DNA of 14,631 nt from Actinidia chinensis (taxonomy: Eukaryota; Streptophyta; Magnoliopsida; Ericales; Actinidiaceae). The notes beneath the pieces are model-generated. The model saw only the letters and a program-made list of their open reading frames with translations. It ran no database searches and had not been told where the DNA came from. The first letter of the stretch is position 1; every line of letters starts with the position of its first letter. The DNA lies in NCBI GenBank assembly GCA_009663005.1, contig VIGQ01000322.1, positions 7,501 through 22,131 of the forward strand. The letters are read 5' to 3'. Shown piece after piece: positions 7,869 through 14,631 of the stretch. Made by a program: the position numbers and the translations under genes.

Positions 7869-7888
7869 ACCTGGTACTCTATACCAAA
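7869..7888 (-). other. Primer-binding site of element A (initiator Met-tRNA type)
   Basis: The minus strand reads TTTGGTATAGAGTACCAGG. This matches the common plant gypsy primer site TGGTATCAGAGC with one C missing. It starts a few bases after the end of the 5' LTR, where minus-strand DNA synthesis is primed. Its place next to 7892 identifies the LTR at 7892-10047 as the 5' LTR of the element whose 3' LTR is at the left edge. Confidence 0.8.
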
Positions 7889-7891
7889 CTC

Positions 7892-7960
7892 TGTCACGCC
7901 CCCGCAACCCAGCCGAGCGGATCGTGGGCCGTGATGGCCGCGGCTCGCCCTCCAAGCCAC
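7892..7960. other. GC-rich tip of the 5' LTR
   Basis: About 70 bp of clearly GC-rich sequence (cccccgcaaccc, gggccgtgatggccgcggct) sit at the U5 end of an otherwise AT-rich LTR. The GGCC repeats around gtgat could pair. The equivalent parts of the other two LTR copies lie outside the window. Confidence 0.6.
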
Positions 7961-9516
7961 TTATCTTTAAATCCTGTGCATATTTCATCAAAATAGTATC
8001 AATAATAATTTTTTTTTCTTTTGCGGAAACGTATCATAACTAAATAGAGACGTTCACTTTCATACTGTACATACAGAGCTGTGTCTAAGTATTTAAATTT
8101 TACATACATTCCCAGGCTAAACAGGAATCATATATAGTCTTCAAGACATAATTAGGATCTAGCCCTCAAAATACATAACAAGCCAGCGGGCTAAATTCAA
8201 CGGTGAAACTACAATCTATGCTTCATCTCGTCCTATGGTTCTTCACTTCTTTGGGCTTCCTGAAAAGGTTTTCGAAAACGTTAAGCTAAACTTTGTTGAG
8301 ATAACATAAGGCATGAACATAAAAGTCCATGGAATTGTTTTCATCTCATACATAATCATTAGTTAAGATAAAACATGTAATTTCATTTCTTTAACTTGAA
8401 GCTCACGTAAACATAGCCTGACATATCATAAACATACCGGCGCATAACATGTCATAGCTTCTTGAAAGCATGCAGCCTATCGTAGGGTGTAAATCTCGGA
8501 TACACATACTACCGTATAGGCTAATGGGTGGCTCTTTTAGGCCAGAGATCTCTATCCGTACCTTATTGTCCTTATTTCACGTCCCCCATTCGTCTGAGGA
8601 CTATCTGGCTTGATTAAAGTCCCGCCAGAAGGACCGAGTATCACCATGCATACATACTTGAACATCATTGCCTTTTCATATAATTCATGCAGACATTATT
8701 TAATTCGTTAACATGTATCCTGGTTGTTTCTATACGAACATAATAGCAATTGTAATACTTCTGCAAGACCATGGCATTTTTAGCAGAACATAACATTTTA
8801 ATGCATTGATTATGAAAAACATTTGCTTATGCATCATAGATATTGAAAAATTTTTTGAAGATCATAATTGTATTCAGGCATCATGCTACTCAACTTGGTT
8901 CTCTTGTTAGGTTGCTAACCCCCGCGTATCCCTATACTTGAGGTAAGGAATCGTCATACTAAGTTCAAATTAAGACGATTAACGAATAAAAGTATTGACT
9001 AACTCTTATATATTCTAATTTTAGTCAGACTCCTTAAACATGGCCTAAGTCTCCTTTATATCTATAAAGACCCCTTTATAACTTGGCAACATTTAAATAT
9101 TCTAAGGAAAAGGCCAAATCCTGTCTGATTTATGCCTAGGTGTTTGAACTCTCTATTCCAAGGCTACTTAAGCGTTCTAACGCTTGGCGTGCGGACGCTG
9201 TCTTGGGCGTTCGACGTCACTGGGTTTTTGACAGTGGAATAGTAATTGAGCTCGAATGTTTTTCCCCCAACCCGATATCAATTCACTCCAATCTTTCTGA
9301 CACTAAGAATACTAAATCGATACAACTCAAAGAGTTATCATACTCAAATTTCAACCATAATTTGAACCCTAACATACTAGATTCTAATTGGAAGCTACGT
9401 TAAAACCCTAAAATTTTACATATGCTTCACTTTTACACGTATTTTAAGGTGTATACCCCTACCTTGCTTAAAATTTCGAGTCTTGAGCGTCCATGTCAAT
9501 AATTGAACTTCCAAGT

Positions 9517-9600
9517 TCTCTTTTTTCCTTTATTTTCTTCTTTCTTTCTTTCTTCTTTCGAAAAAAAAAAAGGCGTTTCTCTTCTTCTCTCTCTCTCCCG
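9517..9600. repeat. CT-rich tract in the 5' LTR of A, interrupted by an A-run
   Basis: This is the counterpart of 989-1043, ending in (CT)n and cccgtagg. It contains an insertion of about 15 bp with eleven A residues (9561-9571) that the 3' LTR lacks. Confidence 0.7.
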
Positions 9601-9724
9601 TAGGTGTTGTATGCGGTGGAGTGTAAAGGATGGTGTAAATTATTTGCTTATACCCTGGAAATCATCCCAGAGGCTTTCCCCATTGTAACTCGGTGTTCCC
9701 TTTTTCTTGTCATGTTTAACTGTT

Positions 9725-9885
9725 GGCTTTCGAAGCTCTTAGGGCGTTCGGACTAGAGTTTCGAACGTCCCTTTAGGCGTTCGAACTCTAAGAAGGTTTT
9801 TTGATCGGGCGTTCGAACTCTCTGCTTACAGTTCGAAACATGGGCCTTAACGTTTAACTCCCATAGGGACGTTCGAACGCCAAGA
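9725..9885. repeat. Cluster of TTCGAA-type motifs in the U3 of the 5' LTR of A
   Basis: gcgttcgaac variants occur near 9727 (ctttcgaagc), 9744 (gcgttcgga), 9758 (gtttcgaacg), 9778 (gcgttcgaac), 9810 (gcgttcgaac), 9830 (agttcgaaac) and 9870 (cgttcgaacgcc). The order and flanks correspond to 1171-1356 in the 3' LTR. Confidence 0.6.
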
Positions 9886-10697
9886 GAAAAACTGGGCGAA
9901 AACTTAAAGTCTTCAAGTCTTGAATTACTTAACTTACTTTTTGGGTCCTTTTTGACTCTAAGTCTCTAATACGTTACTTAATTTGGGGGGCGTAACACGT
10001 CGTACTCCTTACTATTTTATGATTTACCCGAATTCGGGGTGTTTCCATCTATTCTAAAAAGTGTGATCACTCGTATACATAACATGGTGACGCATATATA
10101 TCGGGTGATGCTTTTAGGCCTAAGATATCTCAATTGTAGAGTGAAACTTATTACAACGTCCCCCACTCTAACCGTTTAGACCATTAGGTTAGATTACAAT
10201 CCCACCACGAAGGATTTCCAAGAGTCACATGCATTTGTACTTTGAACATATTCTATTTTTCATATAAATAAAACATCCATGGATTTTCATTCATATCATA
10301 ATAGCTATCCTACTTTGAGGCATGGCATTTGTATTATATTATCGTTACTTCTTGAAAATTGTGAAGATCATTGAATATACAATAATATGTATTGAACCAT
10401 CTTGAAAATATGTAATTTTTGTGCATGCATCGTGTTACTCACCTGGTTAGGCTCTAGAACGTCGTGTTCTTACACATAAAAGGGCATAGTAACTTGTTCA
10501 GTATTACTATTACTAATCAATATACTGAATTAAACTTGACACTATAAAAACTTCCAATTTTTCTACCAAGGCATATCCGTTAAAACTTCCTTTCTACAAT
10601 AGGATAACCTTAAGATGGTGCAAATCATAATTCATTCTCATTCGAAGGTCTCAGGACCCCCTTTCCTTACCACAGTGGAAACCGTTCTAAGCCAAAC

Positions 10698-10828
10698 GTT
10701 CGACTCTTTTCCCAATGCGTTAGACCCCACATAAAAAAGTTCGAACCTCTTCCCAAAGGCGTTAGAGCACAAACGTGTCGAACTCTTTACTTAATGTGTT
10801 CGAACCAACGTTCGAACCCAGAAATAAC
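10698..10828. repeat. TTCGAA-type motifs in the LTR of C, inner cluster
   Basis: Sites include aacgttcgactc near 10698, agttcgaacctc near 10739, gtcgaactc near 10777, and gtgttcgaacc plus aacgttcgaaccc near 10798-10820. The related gcgttaga occurs twice. The spacing differs from the A LTRs, but the motif is the same. Confidence 0.5.
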
Positions 10829-11145
10829 CGTTTGAAACCCTTTTCCCTAAACGAACTAACTGAACTCCAAAATTCAAAAATCAAAATCCATCTTCTTCAA
10901 ACGATAAAAACTTCTTTCTAAAATCTTCTTCTTCTTCAAACAAACAATTCTTCTTTTCTTCAAACTCTTTTTATTTCTCTCAAAATTTTTTAAAAACTTA
11001 AGACAAACAACCCCATTTTGGTTACCATAAACTCAGTTTCAACTTTAAAAATAGCTCTAACATGGTAGATCTAGGATTTAAAACTTAAAAACCCTAACAC
11101 TTTACATACACATATACATATCATATATGTGTGGTTTTGAGTTTA

Positions 11146-11337
11146 TTCCTTCTTTTTCTTTCTTGTACTTCTTCCTTCCTCAAGCTTTCCCAATTCCCAT
11201 GGCTTCTTTTTTCTTGGATGAGCTTCTCAAGCGCTCTTTTCTTTCTCTTCTTCCTTCCTTCTTTTTCTTCTTCCTTCCTCTTTCTTCTCTCCTCTCACTC
11301 CTCTACCTCTCTCCTCTCTCTTTCTTTCTCTCCTCAC
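11146..11337. repeat. Expanded CT-rich (minus-strand GA-rich) tract in the LTR of C
   Basis: About 190 bp of almost pure pyrimidine with ttctt, ccttcc and ctctcct units, broken only by about 50 bp of mixed sequence around 11190-11232. It corresponds in position to the 55-85 bp tracts in the LTRs of A. Two overlapping plus-strand open frames here (from 11127 and 11131) are low-complexity Phe/Leu/Ser translation and not genes. Confidence 0.75.
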
Positions 11338-11580
11338 GGGTGCGTTTATGTGGGGTTTTAGATTTGGTAAAGTGGTAAGTTAAGTGAGAGTGTGGGTTTC
11401 TTTCACTGCATAATGAAAATATCCTGTGTGGTGCGTCCTCTTAATCTCGTGTCCCGGTTGTTTTCGCTCCGATGTTACCATTCGAACACTACTAATTCGT
11501 TCTAACACGCTAACGGTCAAACGATCCAATCCTCTGTTCGAACAACCTGAAAGAGTTCTGTTACGGTTTTGGGTATTACT

Positions 11581-11592
11581 CTCCCCCCCTTT
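11581..11592 (-). other. Polypurine tract of element C
   Basis: The minus strand reads AAAGGGGGGGAG directly before the LTR start. It aligns with 1516-1529 of element A. Confidence 0.8.
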
Positions 11593-11984
11593 CTAACTTT
11601 TTGTCCTCAAACTTAGCGAATGTCATACTTCCATTATCTATCTAACAATATTAATCATGTAATGAATATCTAACTCGTGATAGATAACGTAATCTGTTGG
11701 GGTTTAACCCGTGCGACGCCTCTACTACTAACTCTACTGCCCTCCTCAGGTTGTTTTTTAGCCCCTAAAAACAAATATGGGGTAAACAAAAAAAACCCCC
11801 CGATTGATAGTTATCCAAGATAATTCGGGCGGCCTTAACCTGAGATGCTTGGATAGAACAACTATCTGACTGGTACATTAATCTAAAAGAATGCTGATAA
11901 TATAAAAAGAGAGCTAAACGTACTCAATTCACGGGTGAACAAGTCATTCCAATAGAATGTATCACATTCGCGAATCTCATCTCT
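11593..11984 (-). other. 3' tail of element C between pol and polypurine tract
   Basis: About 390 bp, alignable in patches with 1530-1875 of A. It includes C-runs and A-runs near 11785-11800. No domain can be read in it. Confidence 0.55.
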
Positions 11985-12130
11985 TCTCTTTCCCAATGAT
12001 CTTCCCATGGCGATTCCGCCATACAACCTGCACTAACGAATACTTTGTTCTAAAAACTTGGTCACGATGACCCCGTAATCTCAATTGTGTTTCAACATAG
12101 CTTAAATCTTTCCCCGCGTCAATGGATAAT
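11985..12130 (-). pseudogene. pol: Chromodomain of element C
   Basis: Minus-strand reading gives KDLSYVET near 12095, then a KYSLVQVVWRNR block near 12020-12045, then a WEREEEIRE-like end near 11985, with frameshifts between. This is the usual order of the C-terminal chromodomain of plant chromoviruses (DLSYVETP, VKVLWRNH, WEREDEMRERYP). In these elements the domain binds modified histones and biases insertion into heterochromatin. Its presence supports the Tekay/Del-like assignment of both elements. The same stretch is missing from element A near 1875-1885. Confidence 0.68.
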
Positions 12131-12400
12131 GATTAATCACGTAGGGGGGTTAGGACAATATTTTCATAGCTCGATAGGTGAAAAACATATGCACTGTGCG
12201 TAACTCTGGTGAAAAGCAATACGATAGGTAGCGGTGCCAATTCGTTGTAAAATTTCGAATGGCCCTATATATCTCGGCTTTAAACTTTCCTTTCTTAAAC
12301 AAAACGACTTATCCCCTTGGAAGGAGATACTTTCAAAAATACGGTGGTCCCCTTCCTCACTTCCGAATCTCGCCTTCGAACATTGCATAGTTCTTTTGGG
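12131..12400 (-). pseudogene. pol: Integrase C-terminal domain of element C
   Basis: A minus-strand open frame (12164-12388) contains SFQGDKSF and LKPRYIGPFEILQRIG, the GPY/F module typical of Ty3/gypsy integrases. It then loses frame before the RKYVPD block. It aligns with 1900-2165 of element A (cttatcccctt in both on the plus strand). The domain is thought to contact DNA and precedes the chromodomain. Confidence 0.82.
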
Positions 12401-13250
12401 CGCTCTGTGGCCGTTTGGAATTCTCTATTGAATTACCTTGATCGATTATCAGTTGTTATTGAACAATCTCGGGTCCTAACAATTGTCGTCTCCCATACTT
12501 CGTCTATCATACTATCGACCTCATTTCCTACCATAAGTGCCTCATACGTGCCATCCCAATGCTTGCGTGGAAACTATTATGTAAGCGAACTCTACAAGTG
12601 TAGCGTGTTTTCCAATTTCCTTAGAAATCGAGTACAACATACCCGTAACATGTCTTCTAAAGTCTGTATGTTCTTTCCGACTTTCCGTTATCGTTTGTGG
12701 ATGAAAGCAGTGCTAAAATTTACTCAGTGCCCAAAGCTCGTTGCAACTTTCCCGAACTTCGACGATAAACTCTCTGATCTCGATCCGAAACTATAGAAAC
12801 TAGCATTCCATGAAGTCGAATAATTTCTGCTATGTCCAAGATTCGCGTACTTCGATAAGGAATATGTATCTTCACTGGCATAAGTGCAACTAACTCGTGA
12901 GGCAATCTACAATAACCCAAATGCATACAACCCCTTGGCGAGTTTCGTTAATCCGGCTACCAGTCCCTAGTGGATGTGCTCTCATTTCCATTCCGGTATT
13001 GGTAGCGATTGCAATAATCCTGCTGGCCTTTGGATGTTCTCTGCCTTAACTTGTTGACATGGTAGACATTGCGAACCAAACTCCGCTATTTTCTTCTTCA
13101 TTCTAGTGCCACCAAAAAGGTTTATTTTCAAATCTCCGATACATTTTGTTCCTCCTGCATGTATTGTGAACTTGGTATTGTGGACTTCTCCAAAACCTTC
13201 TTTTGACCTCTAATATATTTGGAACACATACCGACCTTGAAACTTAAGTG
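12401..13250 (-). pseudogene. pol: Integrase zinc-binding and catalytic core of element C
   Basis: The N-terminal part has an FTIHAGGTK-type block near 13160 and a CLPCQQVKAE block near 13045, followed by an AGLLQSLPIPEW-like run near 13000. In the core, EIIRLHG is followed by SIVSDRD at 12777-12797, which contains the second catalytic aspartate, and by LQRALGT near 12726-12746. The D of HITMDF is lost in a frameshift near 12970. The region between about 12430 and 12700 corresponds to the rest of the core but is scrambled by shifts. A plus-strand 159-codon frame (12317-12796) lies antisense to it and is not a gene. Confidence 0.8.
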
Positions 13251-13479
13251 CATCCATCCGTAATGTAAATTTGCTTGATTCACTAATATCTCCTCATAAC
13301 TTTCCATAAATATAGATCTTCTGGTTGCCGTTGCTTTACAATTTCCATCAAGGGTCGTTTGAGCGACATGGTCGTAAGCCATCATGCTAGTGTCTGGTCA
13401 ACCACTTCAATCTTTGCTCTTTCCAGCTCAACGAACAAGGGCGTTTTGCAACATGACAGCATGCTAGATTGACTGTCGA

Positions 13480-13860
13480 CCTTTTGGGCTTAAAAGCGTC
13501 TGCCACAACGTTGGTCTTTCCCGAATGATCTAATAAGAATGTTCATAGTCTTTAATCAACCGAGCCATCTCTTTGTCTCTGTTCAAGTTCTTTTTGGGTA
13601 AAATAGGTACTTTAAGCTCTTGTGGTCGTGAAACTCACATATACTCCATATAAATAGTGAGCCCAATCTTCAATGCAACACCACTCACTGCGCTAATTCT
13701 AAATCATGGGTCGGATACTTTTTTTCATGCGGGTCTCAACGTCTCGAAACATAAGGCAATCACCTTTCTTTCTATGTTGCATCATACGCATCCTAATCCT
13801 CGATGTGAAGCATCACTATAAATCGTAAAACCTATCCGGTTCCGGAAGGTAAGGCTAAAA
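13480..13860 (-). pseudogene. pol: RNase H domain of element C
   Basis: Minus-strand fragments include RGLGCV near 13795, a KVIAL block near 13765, ALKI near 13675, and an HDHKSLKYL-type block near 13615-13635. They follow the same order as in element A (3270-3650). Frameshifts and stops are frequent. The region between this and integrase (13250-13480) is the tether, in which only weak similarity can be read. Confidence 0.7.
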
Positions 13861-14631
13861 TCGGTGTTGATCTAATTGCCTTTTCTCAATATTTGAAAAC
13901 TCTCTCTCGTTTCTCATCCCATTCGAAGAAACATATCTTCCGCATAAATTGTGTCAAATGATTGCAAATTCTAGAAAAATCTTTTACATTTCCGATAGGT
14001 ACCTTCTAAAAACCCTGAAACTTTTGCTTCATTCACATTTGTTGGCCTCGGCCAATTCATGATTGCTTCGACCCTTGTGAGGATCAACGGAACATCCATC
14101 ACACTAATGAATTTGTCCCATAAAGTCACCTTGAGAGCCAAACTCGCACTTCTTTAGTTTGGCATACAACTTCCTACTCCGCATGGTTTGCACAACCACC
14201 TCAAGTGCTGCTCAAATGTTCTGAAAACTTTTAGAATACACCAATATATCATCGATAAATACTATAAACAAATTCATCAAGAAGGGTTTGGAATACCTGA
14301 TTCATCAAATCCATGAATGCGGATGGTACGTTAGTAACTCCCAATGGCATGACAAGAAACTCATAATGTCCTATCTAGTTTTGAAAGTGTCTTCTTGTCT
14401 TCTCTACGTCGCTAGCTCTAACTTTCATTGATGATACCTGATCTTTAGATCAATCTTAGAGAGCACTTGGGCGCCTTGAATTGATTGAACAAATCATCTA
14501 ACCCTTGGCAATGGGTACTGTATTCTTAATGGGACTTTGTTTTTTAATTTCTCGATATCAATGCATGTCGCATAGTTTTCCATCCTTCTTCCATACAAAC
14601 AATAAGGATCACCCATGGCGAAACGCTAAGA
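13861..14631 (-). pseudogene. pol: Reverse transcriptase of element C, cut by the right window edge
   Basis: Reading the minus strand, [13 protein letters not shown] is followed by [17 protein letters not shown], and then IDDILVYS at 14233-14256. These are the standard palm motifs with the catalytic Asp-Asp pair. One extra base between FV and IDD shifts the frame. Upstream, a GAxxxSKxDLRSG-like block lies near 14440-14475, and the KNTVPIA-like region continues to the edge (aggcgaaacgct in both copies). The N-terminal RT, protease, gag and 5' LTR of C would lie beyond the window. Confidence 0.85.

Larger units (their letters stand above)
1..10047 (-). mobile_element. Element A: nearly complete Ty3/gypsy chromovirus-type LTR retrotransposon, 3' LTR cut by window edge
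   Basis: Read on the minus strand, the order is 5' LTR (10047-7892), Met-tRNA-type primer-binding site, gag, protease, reverse transcriptase, RNase H, integrase, polypurine tract and 3' LTR (1515 to the edge). RT-RH-IN order is diagnostic of Ty3/gypsy. The LTR is about 2156 bp, and the internal region about 4.9 kb once the inserted solo LTR (5063-6551) is set aside. Long LTRs and close similarity to element C, which retains a chromodomain, suggest the Tekay/Del clade; that assignment is inference. The element is inactive as read: all domains carry frameshifts and stops, the protease is interrupted, and the chromodomain core seems lost. It lies inside the LTR of element C. Confidence 0.85.
7892..10047 (-). 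repeat. 5' LTR of element A
   Basis: The left end is TGTCACGCCCCC (GGGGGCGTGACA on the minus strand) and the right end is gtgtttcca, the degraded form of the usual GTGTTACA. It is about 2156 bp long. From 8517 onward it matches the left-edge LTR throughout, with many substitutions and one-base indels. It contains the TTCGAA-type motif clusters (about 9186-9215 and 9725-9885), a CT-rich tract (9517-9600) and a GC-rich U5 tip (7892-7960). Beyond 10047 the sequence changes to the LTR of element C, resumed in mid-LTR. Confidence 0.87.
10048..11579 (-). repeat. 3' LTR of element C, inner part, interrupted by element A
   Basis: The block is related to the A LTR but diverged: cttttaggcc(t)a(a)gat near 10110 matches 8533, cgtcccccactc matches cgtcccccattcg, and (c)tcacctggttaggct near 10438 matches 398. 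The inner end is gggtattact at 11571-11580, followed by a C-rich tract that is a polypurine tract on the minus strand. Its outer part (about 590 bp by comparison with A) is absent because A is inserted here. It contains TTCGAA-type motifs and a long pyrimidine tract. No gene is seen in it. Confidence 0.78.
10048..14631 (-). mobile_element. Element C: older related chromovirus, 3' portion, host of the element A insertion
   Basis: On the minus strand, pol runs from RT at the right edge through RNase H, integrase and chromodomain to a polypurine tract and a 3' LTR. That LTR breaks off at 10048, exactly where the 5' LTR of A ends. The pol aligns with that of A throughout (A 1516-4411 against C 11580-14631). 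The start of its LTR break corresponds to about position 8478 of the A LTR, so the missing LTR portion should lie beyond the left edge of the window. All coding parts are frameshifted. Confidence 0.8.

Noticed and set aside
9140..9403. Plus-strand frame of 87 codons in the 5' LTR of A
   Set aside because: It is not preserved in the matching part of the 3' LTR (about 645-890), so there is no sign of selection.
11127..11378. Two overlapping plus-strand frames rich in Phe, Leu and Ser
   Set aside because: They are translations of the CT-rich low-complexity tract in the LTR of C.
12317..12796. Plus-strand open frame of 159 codons
   Set aside because: It is antisense to the integrase core of element C, whose SIVSDRD motif lies on the other strand within the same bases.
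1..14631. An endogenous pararetrovirus or host gene family as the source of the RT motifs
   Set aside because: RT is followed by RNase H and then integrase, with flanking LTRs, a primer site and polypurine tracts. That is the Ty3/gypsy retrotransposon plan; pararetroviruses lack LTRs and integrase of this form.

Overview
This window looks like repeat-rich nuclear DNA from a flowering plant, probably intergenic or pericentromeric. It is AT-rich. Almost all of it can be assigned to long-terminal-repeat (LTR) retrotransposons. I see no host gene, no bacterial-type gene, no RNA gene and no CRISPR array. The species cannot be named from the sequence.

I read the layout as three nested layers, named here for convenience. 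Element C is the oldest layer. It is a minus-strand Ty3/gypsy chromovirus represented by part of its 3' LTR (10048-11579), a polypurine tract, and a decayed pol running backwards through chromodomain, integrase and RNase H into reverse transcriptase, where the window ends. Element A is a related minus-strand element inserted into the LTR of C. Its 5' LTR is 7892-10047, followed by the primer-binding site (7869-7888), gag (7679 down to about 6665), protease, reverse transcriptase, RNase H, integrase, the polypurine tract (1516-1529), and a 3' LTR (1515 down to 1) cut off by the left edge. Element S is the youngest layer: a solo LTR (5063-6551, probably plus-strand) of a different family. It is flanked by a perfect 5-bp duplication, TTGAC, and splits the protease of A close to its active-site motif.

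Elements A and C belong to the same broad family. Their pol regions align from end to end, and their LTRs share a skeleton that includes recurrent TTCGAA-type motifs and a CT/GA-rich tract. Long LTRs of about 2.2 kb, an initiator-Met-tRNA-type primer site, a zinc-knuckle Gag, and a chromodomain in C point to the Tekay/Del clade. A appears to have lost the core of its chromodomain.

Every coding domain is broken by many small frameshifts, so all are called as pseudogenes. Many differences between the two LTRs of A, and between the A and C pol copies, are one-base indels, often in homopolymer runs. This may be true decay, uncorrected long-read error, or both. I found no undescribed system. The best leads are the nested architecture, the solo LTR of unidentified family, the chromodomain loss, and the TTCGAA motif clusters in the LTRs.
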